DNA of 64,000 nt from Sphagnum compactum (lineage: Eukaryota; Bryophyta; Sphagnopsida; Sphagnales): NCBI GenBank assembly GCA_965153455.1, contig OZ234494.1, positions 14,880,001 through 14,944,000 on the forward strand, given 5' to 3'. Position 1 is the first letter of the stretch. Each line of letters begins with the position of its first letter. Shown here in pieces: positions 37,858-48,790 of the stretch. Made by a program: the position numbers and the translations under genes. The notes under the pieces were generated by a model. That model was not told where the DNA came from, ran no database searches, and was given only the letters and a program-made list of their open reading frames with translations.

Positions 37858-38745
37858 TTGAGAGCATGGAGGAGCGAAAAAGTACTTCTTTTTGGAAGGA
37901 CGGGGTCTGGCAAGTCGACGAGTGCACAAATGCTGATGGATGGCGAGCTTAATGATCAACCCAAGTTTCAGGCAGGCTCAGGTGCGAAGGGGGAGAGTAG
38001 ACAAGTCCAAACATGCGAAGGTAGAGGATGGTATGTTACCGACACTCTTGGCTTTGGAGAACCAGAAGGGGGTGCTGTTCCCACCACGGAAGCAGCAAAC
38101 AGACTGAAGGAGTTTGTGACAAAGATCCCTGGAACATATTCTCATTTCATTTACGGTCTGAGAAAGGATAGACTAACCAAGTATGACGCGAGCTTGTGGC
38201 AGTCTTTCAAGGCAGCCTTCGAAGGTGCCGAAACCAATTTCACGGTCGTTGTTACCAATTGCGACGAGGGGTTTCCTGAAGCAGATGAAAATCGTGTAAG
38301 AAAGACACTCACCGGATGTGAAAGATTTTTCCATGTCAGCTTTCCTCCTCTAGACTTGAAAGATGCCATGCAAGAGGAAGAGAACAGGGAAGTAAGGCAA
38401 GAGTCGCTACAGAGACTCGAAAAAAATCTTTCAGACGCTGGATTTGCTGATGCAGATTGCTTTGAAGGGATACTAGCCGAAGAGACTGTCATGTCGCATC
38501 CGACGCTGGCTCCTGTGGGAGCTCTGGGTGGTATTGTACAAGACTTAGACACTGCAGCAAAACAAGCTGGACCAGTGATAGGATATGCACTAGAAACAGG
38601 AATCTGGATGTTCAAATGGCAGGCGAAGCTTGCAAAAGCTGCATGCCATCTTACCGAAACTCCTGAGGTCATCATGAAGAGCTTGTTGGGAGAGTATCGG
38701 GTACATGATGATAGCATCAAGATGATGTCACTACCACAATTGTAG
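37858..38745 (+). CDS. P-loop GTPase, AIG1/GIMAP-like (TRAFAC class), 5' end unresolved
   Basis: Predicted GTP-binding protein. The Walker A/G1 motif GRTGSGKST is at residues 13-21 of the open frame, the G3-like motif DTLGFGEP starts at 62, and a TNCD (133-136) sits where AIG1/GIMAP proteins carry their G4. An EEENREVRQ-rich helical stretch and a C-terminal hydrophobic helix follow. AIG1-type proteins are linked to membrane-associated and defence functions; this one's role is unknown. The frame is intronless, 295 codons to TAG. There is no ATG before the P-loop: the first codon of the frame is TTG and the nearest in-frame ATGs lie after Walker A. So it needs an upstream exon, uses a non-ATG start, or is a 5'-truncated copy. 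Its composition is more balanced than the AT-rich flanks. Transfer from another lineage is possible but untested. Confidence 0.65.
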   Translation: MRAWRSEKVLLFGRTGSGKSTSAQMLMDGELNDQPKFQAGSGAKGESRQVQTCEGRGWYVTDTLGFGEPEGGAVPTTEAANRLKEFVTKIPGTYSHFIYGLRKDRLTKYDASLWQSFKAAFEGAETNFTVVVTNCDEGFPEADENRVRKTLTGCERFFHVSFPPLDLKDAMQEEENREVRQESLQRLEKNLSDAGFADADCFEGILAEETVMSHPTLAPVGALGGIVQDLDTAAKQAGPVIGYALETGIWMFKWQAKLAKAACHLTETPEVIMKSLLGEYRVHDDSIKMMSLPQL

Positions 38746-39400
38746 TATTGCACATATAAATCCCTAGCACAAAAACCTTTTTCTGTTGATTCTAGATAAG
38801 CATCATGATCAGATCAGAACGTTGTTGTTACAGCTTCAGTTGTCCATCAATCCTTTTGACTCAATCCCAGGAGCCCCCCAAGCGTGTACTTTGTGATGTG
38901 CTGCAATGCTTCCAAAGCTCCCAAGATGTTTCTATTTGCTAAGATCTGTTGTGTAAACTTGAGGGCATATTTGATCATATTTTCATATTCAACTAGTATA
39001 TATCAACAGCTACAGCTACAGATTACATAGTTTAATCACACGAGTACCATCAACACAATCGCAAACAAGATCTAGGAGGTCATCAGTTTCTTCTTACTAC
39101 TTATTAGCATAAGCATGAGATGATAGTTCAGTAACAACTCAGACATCCTAGTTTTGGTGCTGTTCCTTTAAGTAAATCAACACCGCTGCAGGACTAGAGC
39201 TCATTCTTATTGATCACAAACATGACATTCAACACGTATCATACTCTCAAGCTGACACTGCTGCTACTATACTTGAATTCCGGTACAGAGTTCACTTCAC
39301 ATTGATTTCAACCTGGTGAGATTCTTTAACATGAATCTAAGATGCAGACTGTGCACTACTACTCTATTCCAAACTCAAAAGATTGTTCATAGATGAACTA
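38746..39400. other. Intergenic, no gene seen
   Basis: 3' flank of the GTPase frame. No coding signal or repeat. Confidence 0.5.
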
Positions 39401-39682
39401 CTACTGTTCATAGAGATTCTTGTTGAACACTCTCCAAGCATCTTCCATGCTCCCAAATTTTGCATACATGTCCACCAAACTACTCCCCACAAAGACATTT
39501 GGATTGAAACAGTTCTCTTGCCTTCTGCCCTTGCTCACATTCCACATGCTCCCACATTTTGCATACATGTCAACCAAGCTATTGCACACAAAAAAATCGA
39601 ATTGATAACCACTTTGAATGAGTTGTTCATGAACAAGCCTATTGTCTTCAAGCACTCCTGAACCATCACATGCATTAATCAC
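39401..39682 (-). pseudogene. Pentatricopeptide-repeat (PPR) protein fragment
   Basis: The frame of 93 codons contains two PPR-like segments with the hallmark FVCNSLVDMYAKCGSM and FVGSSLVDMYAKFGSMEDA, then WRVFN, as in PLS-type PPR proteins that act in organelle RNA processing. Only about three motifs remain out of the usual ten or more. There are no neighbouring PPR frames, no organelle-targeting start and no DYW or E domain, so this is a gene fragment. Confidence 0.75.
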
Positions 39683-42428
39683 CTAAACGAAAGTGAATTT
39701 GTAAGGGCTCTTTGGACTTCTAGCACAACATAGATTTGGAGGTTCCCCCTTAAGAACCTAGAAAATATCCACAAATTCCCCATTGTGTTTTGCAAGTTTT
39801 CCCATTTCCCCCCTCCCGTGTATTGGGTTACATGGTGAAATCCACCATTTTCTTGGAGATTCCCTTGTAAGATATTGAGAAAAACTTAGAAATGTTTTTC
39901 ACGAAAACCATTCAATGCACAAATCCCCTTTAAGTTCATTTTCGAGGTGGATAACTAGGGGGTGTTTCTATATCTATGCCCTTTATGAGTTGTTGAAAGG
40001 GATAACTAAGGGGTGTTTGTATATATATGGTAGTGACAAGTGCGACAATTCTTGATTGATTAGGGAATATCATTTTCACAATTTGCTCTAGGATGTTCTC
40101 CAAGGCATTTGAAGCATTGCTGGTTCTTCAAAAACATGGGACATTGTTGGGTGGGGTGATTGATAAGTACTAAATTTTGCAGTTCTTAAATTGAAATGTC
40201 CTATCATAGAATCTTCACTTAAATCTTTACATTTGAAATGCTACAAAAAAAAATATTAATTGGTACAATTCTAACTCCAGCATTAATCCTATTGTTTCAC
40301 ATATACAATTATTAGCAGAATGTAACAAAATTCGAATCATTCTTCATTGCTTAAAACATAATGAACATTCATCAATTCAAAAACAAAATCCAAAATAGTT
40401 CCGTGTTTGAATTATTCTTCTTCCTTTCTCCTATTTCTCAAAATCCCATCAATACTAATGCTCCTTTTTTCACCAATTCATGTAATGAATATCCTCATGA
40501 AAAAAGATTAATTCAAATATTCCCTTCCAAAGTATAATTCAAATCCTCTCTTTTATCCTAACCAATTCAAAATAACAATGCAGGTCCTATTTAACCTTTA
40601 ACATTACCCCCTTGTATTTTAGATTCTATCTTTGAAATCCTAGAAATGCAAAGCACAAAATTAAACCTACTAATACAATTGCCTATAAAATACTTAGTAT
40701 CTCATTTATAGAGTCCTACACTGGACCCAAATTCTCATGATCTTTTATTGTTTGCTGTAGGTTATTGTTGTTGAACCTCCACTCTGAGTGGTGTATGGCC
40801 ATTATCCTCCTCATTTAGTACAAAAACTTTTGGTGCAAGTGTTGTCACATAATATGTAGATACTTTAGTTGTTGATGTTGTCATATAATTTGCAGAATTT
40901 GGTTGTACATGCTATTGATTGTGCTAATTGTTGTACTTGATATTCAATGTCAACAAGAAAAATATGTTAAAAGTTATTTCTATTGTTGTGCTATCTCATT
41001 TGCTTCCTAGGCCATCTCCATTATGCTTCCACCTTTTATTTCTTTAGGTATTGTTGTTGTTTTTGTTTCCATCTTTGTAACCTCTCCATTTAGACCTCCT
41101 TGTTTGACTTCAAAGTTAAGATTATTTGTCTTATAGTTTAAGGTCTAAGGTGAGGACTCATACAAAAAATTAGGGGATGCCTCTTTATATGCCTTTACCT
41201 TCTTCCTATATAGTTTTTCATTGGCCTTATGCTTGGAAAATATTTCTTCCAGATTTGTAAGAAGCATATTCTATATTAAATTCCACCAACTATCAACTTC
41301 AGTAGTTGTTACCTCCATTGTCTTCTGCTTTGTCTACTGAATAGTGTATTGCATCTTCAACTCATCATATTCCTATAATTTGTTCTTGGAGTTGTATGGT
41401 TCCAAGGTCTCATCCATTGCAAAGCATGTTGTGTTCTAGTTGCATCATGTTATAGTGCATTGATAGTTTTTTCATAAGAAGCCTTCGACTACTCCATACT
41501 TGCCCCTGCCTCATTCCTATTTTTCACAACTATTATTAAATCTTGGTCAAGTTGTGAAATATGTTGGTGTTACTCAACTATAGTATGATCTAATTTGGTG
41601 TTATTTCTAGTCAATGTTACAAATTGAGCTGCATCCCTATGTAATGAAACAACTTGCCAAGAGTTTTGTTTGACATGACTTGCAGACCTTTGGAAGTTGC
41701 AAAATCACAAGTCTCAATTTTTTGACATAATTGCCTTGATTTTTCCCTTGCTTTTAACATCCAAACTTGGGCTCCATGTTGCTACACACTACCAGTGACG
41801 ATGAAATGACAAAAAAGAAATAAAGTTTACATTTGAAAACTTTGTTATTTTTAGATATATATATATATATAATTCAAATTTTACAAAATATCGCTCAATT
41901 ATTATCCAAGGGAAGATTTAATCAATCAGCCCTGTTTTTAATTCATTGAAATTTTGAAAGCAATTAAGGTGGATAAATATTAAATCAGTTAAGCAAGTGG
42001 GGATTAAATCCTTGAATTAGGTATATAAGAGAGAATTTTTTTTTGAAAATTAGCTTAATCTCAAAAAAATAATAATGTTAATCTCTTGAAATAACCTCAA
42101 CATATTCAAATGAAATAACACATATTCACATTTGTAAACATGTGTATGAAATTGGAAAAACACGAAGATTCAATTTTTTTTTTGAAAGGACACAAAGATT
42201 CCAAAAGACATTGAAAAAAATAAAGAGATTTGTTTCTCTTTTGATATCTTAGGATCCATAAGGACATTTTGAAAAATTACAACTTGTAACAAGTTTATTT
42301 TTAAAAATTTCAATTTGGAATTGACCTCTAATAAATTTGTAGTTTGAAATTGTTTTTTTTATACGACCTACGACTTTAGCCCATCCCACCTAAACCAGCT
42401 CCAATGAAATCATCATCACTGGAATTAT
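39683..42428. other. Intergenic with a weak, broken minus-strand coding relic
   Basis: AT-rich. On the minus strand, roughly 41770-40900, several stop-interrupted stretches have coiled-coil-like, charged composition, for example DHTIVE and LDQDLIIVVKNRNEA. They look like a decayed coding sequence, but I cannot name the family. An ATATAT tract lies near 41856-41870. Confidence 0.35.
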
Positions 42429-45400
42429 CTACCTCCATAGCTGTATTGTTATTACTTTACCTCCAAATCCTCCAGATAAATCCTCTTTCTTTGCACATGA
42501 TTGGGCCACAACATGAGAGGGATAATGAAGAACTACTTCCAGCAACTGGTCAATTAACTGTAAAAAGCACTGAGGGACCCTTCTATAGTGGTGTCCTTTA
42601 GCAGAGTTGTTGGAAAAATCATGGGCTGTTAAGCTTCCATCACACAAAGCCCAAGTTTCCATGGCAATGCCCCAGCTACCACTTTTCACCTTCTCAAGAT
42701 CTTTATCATGTGCTTTTACCTTCTCTTTACCCTTTTCTTCTTTGCCCTTGTCCTTGTTCTTGTCCAACTCCCTTTCCTTCCCCTTGGCAAATATCATGGT
42801 GGGATGTCTACCAATTGTCTGAATTTGACACACCATAGCTGCTGCCTGCATGAAAATGGCAGGATCCCTCCACACAATAGGTGCCATGGCAGTCAAGAAC
42901 ATGCAAGGAGATACATGACCATTGTCACATGAAAAGGTAGTAATCAGGGTATGGCAAATCTCTGACTCCATAGCAACATCAAATCCTGGATACATGGAGC
43001 TTCTTGAAAGGATTAACAAAACAGTCAGCCAACCAGCATCCAAGAAGTGCAGTGCAATAGCATGTATTTTTGTCAACTGGGCACAGAGCTGGAGTACTGC
43101 CTGTGGAGTTGCTGAGGGCAGCTGCATGTGAAGTAAACTAGTAACAACAGCAGTGGTCCTGCACTGCTTGTCAGTTGTCATGTATCCTGTTGGTCTCCAC
43201 AGAATGCCAACAAGAAGGTTTTTGTCCCTTTCAAATTCAACCTCAGGGTTTTCCCCATCTGACAGAGCAAGATTTGACTTCACAGCCACACAGCTGCTGG
43301 TGTCAGCAGTTGTAGCTGCTCCACCTGGTGCATCAGCACGGATCATCACTTTGTATTGAAGCAGATGATCCAGCACAAGCAAAAGTGCTGTGACCCATTT
43401 AGGGACACTTTGCTTCACAGTGTCCTTTGGAGGACTGAAGCTCTATAGGACATCGAAGACTATCCTAACCAGCCCATTTTCTGCTGCTATCTCTGGAGCA
43501 CTGCTTTTCTCATTCAGTTCCAATGCAAGTGTGCGAGACATGGTGGGGGAGGACTTGAATCATCTACAGGCACATCTGCAGCATGAGATTTCAGATGTTG
43601 GATGAGGTAGGAAATGACCTGCAGGCAATCTTCACCATGATTATGGTTGCACATGGTGACCAGAACATCTGTCACTGGAAATGCCACTGCAGCTGTTTCC
43701 TGCAGAAGATTCATGCATGTGGAGAGCATATCTTCCAAGTGAAGGTAAATGCACACCTTCCTCTTCTAGAACAACCTCTTTCCTTTGTTTCCTTTTCTTT
43801 ATTCTGCTAATTGTACTCCATCAGTACCCAGTGACATGGCAAGAGCCTGGACTAGCTCATCATCCTCCTGTGGAAAAATGATATGACAGAGTGACCCCCA
43901 ACCACCTTCAACCAGAAACACACAAACCCAGACTCATATTTGGAATTAGACTGCAGAACAGCAACATGATCCCTGTGAGCCTATGCTACCATCTCTTTGG
44001 CTCAAAAAAAAGTACAGAGCACAAAGCATTTGCATACAGTGATCAACAACTCAGCAATTTAAAAGAGCTAAAATGAGGTTAGACATGAGAACCTGATATT
44101 TTATCTACAGGATCTCCTCAGGGTGACTGAACAACCACTCCAAGCCATTTCCACACTGCTTTCATCAAGTTGGCTAAGTGCTTCTTCAGCCCTGACCTGA
44201 GAGAACCCCATCTCCACAATCATGGAAATGGAAGACTCCTCGAGAGGTTGCCCACTGAGGCGCAATCCCACACACCAACCCCTGGCATCTTGCTTCCATT
44301 TACATTCCCCACACCTATATAGATGTGTGTAATGATGGATGCAATAGAATTGATAAGTGTCACATCACAGTGCATGAACCCTGGGTGATTCCAGATGGGC
44401 AGTACAACTTCCAACACCTGAGCTTGGAGTTTACAGATGAAAGACTCAGGATCCTTTGCCAAAGCATCCAACCCACCTGATACAGGTCGGATCAGCATCT
44501 GTGTCATTAATGGGGGGTCAGCAAGAGAGAGGAAGTGACAAGATGCTCTGAGGCAAGTGTAATTTTGCAACATATACAGTAGCCATGAGTTGTACTCCAG
44601 ATTTCTCCTTGCAAATCTCACCCACCTTCACATTCACCATTTCCATCGGAGAACACCCTGAACTTTCTGGCAAATCCACAATAACTGGATCATTGCACTG
44701 AAAGTTGTTAAAATCTGCTTGATACCCCCATGCCCAGCAAGATTGTTTACTACCAAAGTGTTGCAAGTCCAACCACAACCATCAAACACCACAGCTGATA
44801 GATCCTCAACAACCTTGCCCAGGAATTGGCACTTGACTGAAACAGCAGGTTCACTTGACTGATATAGGACAGCATCCCCATCAAAGTTCAGGTTATCCCA
44901 CAAAAGTTTAGCAAGAGTTCCCGCAATCATCTTTGCAGCCAGACTCAAGGCTACAGTATCATAACACCACCAAGACGGGGATAACCGTGGCCTTCCCCAA
45001 GGCTATATACAGACCACAGGCAGCTGCCATCAGCCTACTCATCATCTCATAAATCAACATTTCTGGAGACTTCTGCTTTGCTAGCTCTGTTACAATAGAA
45101 GGCTCAGCAACACTGGCCACAATCTCAAGATCAATTTGGACATATTCTGCATGGTGTTGCAAGTTACCCCATCCATGCCATTGGGGTTAGAGTTGCTGCA
45201 TTTTCTGCCTGGTCTCTGCAAGCCCAATGAAGGGAGCCATCTCCAGCATGAAGCATTGGCAAAAGATCAGACTCTACTCCCCAATGAGATGATGGGCTGT
45301 TGCACAACTGTGCTGGATTCAGATATCTTCTAACTGGATAAGCATCTGTGTCATCTTCTCCTGGCCTTAAACCAGAACCCAAACTGACACTTGGAGTGGT

Positions 45401-47170
45401 GCTGCAGCTCAATCCCTCCATGTCTGACTTGGCATCATCAAGCATTGAGATCTGCCAAACAACCTCCCTCTGGACTTTGTTGATATTGTTTGATACTTCA
45501 GAGGTTTGCACACTCAACTCAGCCATCATTGAGGATGAGCTCCTTACCAGGACTGCAGATACATAAAGATAGCATTGAGTGAGCCACCTTAGTCCACAAT
45601 CCACTCTCCAAATCCAAAAACTTCCTCCCACACAGTTTCAAATGTCCAAGTGTCACCTTCAATTCCACTGTAAGGCCACCACACACTGCCTGTGTCAGTG
45701 CCACAGAATTCTGTGGGGGAAAAGCTTGAAACATGACAGATATGTTATGGGCCATAGATGAACTGTGAAATGAGAGAGGTAAATGGGGGAGGCTGTACAG
45801 CTGAAGCAAAGCTTCCATCCCATTCTTTTCTACGAAAATGCAGCATGTATCTGCATTTTGGAGAACTGTTTCTAGAAGTCACACCATATTGTTGATGCAC
45901 TCAGACAAAAATGCTTCTTCATCAGGGGTGGCCACATCTGCACCAGGGTCAGACATACACTGAGATGAAACTGAAGGTTTCACTATACTTTCCTGGAAAT
46001 ATAGTGAAACCTAGTATTCACGATTAGGTGTTCATCCAGGAAAGCATGTATGTCTGCAGCATCTGTATCCATTGAAACAGAAACGTCTGCAGTGACTGGA
46101 TCATGTATTGGATCATCACAGATGCAGACTCTACAGCAGCACCACCTATGATTGCAATAGTTCTCAGAATCTCTATACACACATCTATGCCAGCACCCAG
46201 CAGGCTGGGTGCATGCCTCATCAGTTCACCAAGCGCTGAAGAAAGCACCCTGGTGTGTCATTGGCTAAAGCCTGCATGTATGCCTCTGATGTCAAAATTT
46301 CGATAAAACAACCAAGAGCATTCCTCTCCTGGACTGCCTGTAACCCTGATTTGTTTAGTCAAAGAGCATCCAAGCTGTTCAGGATGCACCCTACTGTTCA
46401 GGATACCCCAGTTGTGATGGCATCTAAAAAGGCACCAGGAAGACCCACTGCATCAAAAGCAAAGAAGCATTTGGGTCTTTGTCGATGAGATCACTCACAA
46501 CTGACGCAGTGAACATGAAGACACCTCCAAATTCCTTGGCATGCCTGAAGATAACAGAGACACAAGCAGACAACACATTCTCTTGTGACCTATGAAGGTG
46601 TGCAGTATTACCTGGCGTGTACATTCCTAGAGCAATGACAGAAAGCTTTGAGAAGAAGCCTTTGGGTCAGGGATTTAAGCTGCCTGATTGGCCCCCAGCT
46701 GATGGCTGCTGCAATGCATATCCTCTTCTAATACAGGAGCCCTTTCCCTTGGTGGTCACTTGAACTTCTGCCCTATGCAGCTGCGACCCCTCTTCCGCAT
46801 AAGCCTCTTCCAGTTTCAGTCTGGCAACAGTGTCATTCAGTCCACCAAGATCTCGAAACCATGTACCAGCTGAGTTGCTATAATCCATGAAAGCTTCAAG
46901 AATCTGCATTGCTGCACTGACAAGACGTGTGTGCTCAGGGTCCATGTCCTTGAAAACAGGTAGGAGTGTTGGAATCAGACCAGCTTCACTTAATGCAGCA
47001 CAACCTGGTGATGAGCATACAAGAACCATGACAAGAGAGATGAGAACCTCAACAAAGGGTATTGAATACCCCAGAGTGCTATCTGTGATGGACCCAATAG
47101 CTTCCTGCATGAGGCTAGGTAGAATAGCACGACGGCCACCAGTGCTGATACCTAACAGTCAGACATTTGA
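42429..47170 (-). pseudogene. Broken copy of a UPL1/UPL2-type HECT E3 ubiquitin ligase, both ends missing
   Basis: Intact plant UPL1/2 are giant (about 3,700 aa) ubiquitin ligases. Here the minus strand keeps the order of the family's N-terminal two-fifths: ARM-like DUF908/DUF913 segments (SLMQEAIGSITDS at about 47115, then FGGVFMFTASVVSDLI at about 46530), ADPPLMTQMLIRPVSGGLDA (about 44500), a UBA-like SISMIVEMGFSQVRAEEAL (about 44225), a UIM-like EDDELVQALAMSLG just after an AG acceptor (about 43870), FPVTDVLVTMCN, and a 329-codon stretch with VPKWVTALLLVLDHLLQ and a lysine-rich KDKGKEEK run (43418-42429). The HECT domain and the first several hundred residues are absent. Frameshifts (for example about 46440 and 44130) and stops (a TGA at about 46370 in place of a family Cys) break it. 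The retained intron at about 44090-43876 argues for a duplicated rather than reverse-transcribed copy. Confidence 0.8.
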
Positions 47171-47227
47171 CTGCTTAGCACGATGGCCACCAGTGCTGAT
47201 ACCTAACAGTCAGACATTTGACTGCTT
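47126..47227. repeat. 51-bp tandem duplication at the edge of the UPL1-like relic
   Basis: The unit 47126-47176 (begins AGCACGACGGCCACCAGTGC) is followed directly by 47177-47227 with one base changed. The first unit overlaps the last recognisable codons of the relic; beyond the second unit the family similarity stops. Confidence 0.95.
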
Positions 47228-47621
47228 AGTCTGTCTTGCAACTGAGCAGCTAAAGGCAACACTGCAAATAAGCAGATGTCCTCGGTACACTGTCCTCCGG
47301 AAAATGGTCCACATGTAGCACAAGCCAGTAACCCTAACCCTTCTTCTTCCCCCCTCCCCCACAATTCTTGTGACAGAGAGAAAAGAAGAGCCATGCCAAC
47401 GTATGACAACGACTTCATGCCAACGTATGACACGACTTGGGATATCAGAACTGGGAGCTAAGAATCTCTTGTCTTCTTTGCAAATATATATATCTATCTC
47501 TCCCCTTGCTTGCAGGAGTCGTGAGCCGGTAGGTTTGTGTAGTTTTTTCAGCTCTGTGAGCTTGTCACAATCCGGACTTTGAGAGTTACTAAGCGTTTCT
47601 TTGTCGCCGGAGATTCAGAAG
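47228..47621 (+). promoter_or_regulatory. Upstream region of the reductase gene
   Basis: Includes AACCCTAACCC near 47331, a 24-bp near-duplication (ATGCCAACGTATGACA.CGACTT at 47393 and 47417) and an ATATATATAT-type TATA region near 47485. No coding signal. The reductase ATG is at 47622. Confidence 0.45.
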
Positions 47622-48790
47622 ATGAGTAATAGAGCGGTTGTATTGCAGAAGTGGGTTGCAAATGATCCCGATGCTGGATTAGCACTGGTTACAAAGCATG
47701 TGCCCAAGGCAGAGCCTGGTCAGGTAGTTATTCACATCATACTACGCCCCGTCAATCCCACGGAACTGTTGTCACTCCGTACCCAAGGATACGCACATGC
47801 GAAAGATGGCTCTTTCACTCCAGGGTCCGAAGGTGTTGGAATCGTGCACGAAGTAAGCATTTTTTCATGCGCTTCCTTCCTTCCATTCGGTTGCACTTAA
47901 AATTTCTAGATTATTATGATAAACCCCGCATGACTGTTATGATTGATTGCTCTATCGAGCTCATATGCTTTTGTCGACTCTGTGTGCTTATAAATCGTTT
48001 CTGAAAATGGCGGCAGGTAGGAGAGGGAGTGACGACAGTATTGAAAGGCCAAAGAGTGGTGCCATTCGTACAAGTTGAGAATCTCAGGAAGGGACAAGGG
48101 ACATGGCAAGAGTATGTTGCAGTCAGAGGAGATCTTGTGTGGGTTGTACCTGATTCCATTTCAGATGTTGCAGCAGCTCAATTTGTTATCAACCCATGGA
48201 CAGTACACGGGATGTTAAGCGATCTTCAAATTCCCAAAGGTGAATATGTCTTACAAACAGCAGCAGGCTCCGCACTTGGTCGCCAATTGATCAAGCTTGC
48301 AAAGCATTGGGACATCAAAACTATCAATCTCGTACGCCGTAAGGAACAAAAGGAGGAGCTCAAGGCATTGGGTGCAGATGAAGTCATCGCCACAAATGAC
48401 GAAGATGTGGTAACAAGAGTGAAAGAAATAACAGGCGGAAAACTCGCATACGGGGCTCTTGATGCTGTAGCCGGCGAACTTACAAAACAAGTCTGCGCTA
48501 GTGTGCGAGATGGAGGTCAAGTGTTCGTATACGGAGTATTGGCAGGTTGGGATGCAACAGTGGGAGTGGAAGATCTGTTCAGAGGCGTTCATTTGGCAGC
48601 ATGGAGTCTGTACAGGGAGCTTGTAATCCCGGAGAGGAGAAGAGTCTTTATTCATGACGTTTCTAAGCTCATTGAAGACAAAATCATTGAGCCTAACGTG
48701 GGTGAGACTTATGATCTTGCTAATTTCCAGCTTGCAATCAAGAAATCCGAAGAAGTTGGACGAGGAGGAAAGGTGTACCTCAAGAACTGA
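47622..48790 (+). CDS. Medium-chain NADPH-dependent reductase, enoyl-thioester reductase (ETR/MECR)-like or quinone reductase
   Basis: Two exons, 47622-47852 and 48017-48790, GT/AG, joining to 335 codons (334 aa), the usual size for this family. N-terminal GroES-like domain: RPVNPTELLSLRTQGY, where N45 and Y57 match the NP..QG.Y region holding the catalytic tyrosine of enoyl reductases; then PGSEGVGIVHE/VGEGV across the intron. Rossmann domain: FVINPWTVHGML, AAGSALGRQLIKLA (glycine-rich loop 159-165) and INLVRRKEQ, whose arginines fit NADPH preference. The zinc-binding cysteines of alcohol dehydrogenases are absent. There is no obvious organelle-targeting extension, so a cytosolic enzyme is likelier than mitochondrial MECR. 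An upstream in-frame TTG (47601) is not needed. Exact substrate unknown. Confidence 0.88.

Noticed and set aside
38151-38753. 200-codon minus-strand frame
   Set aside because: Antisense of the GTPase; the plus strand has the P-loop and other motifs.
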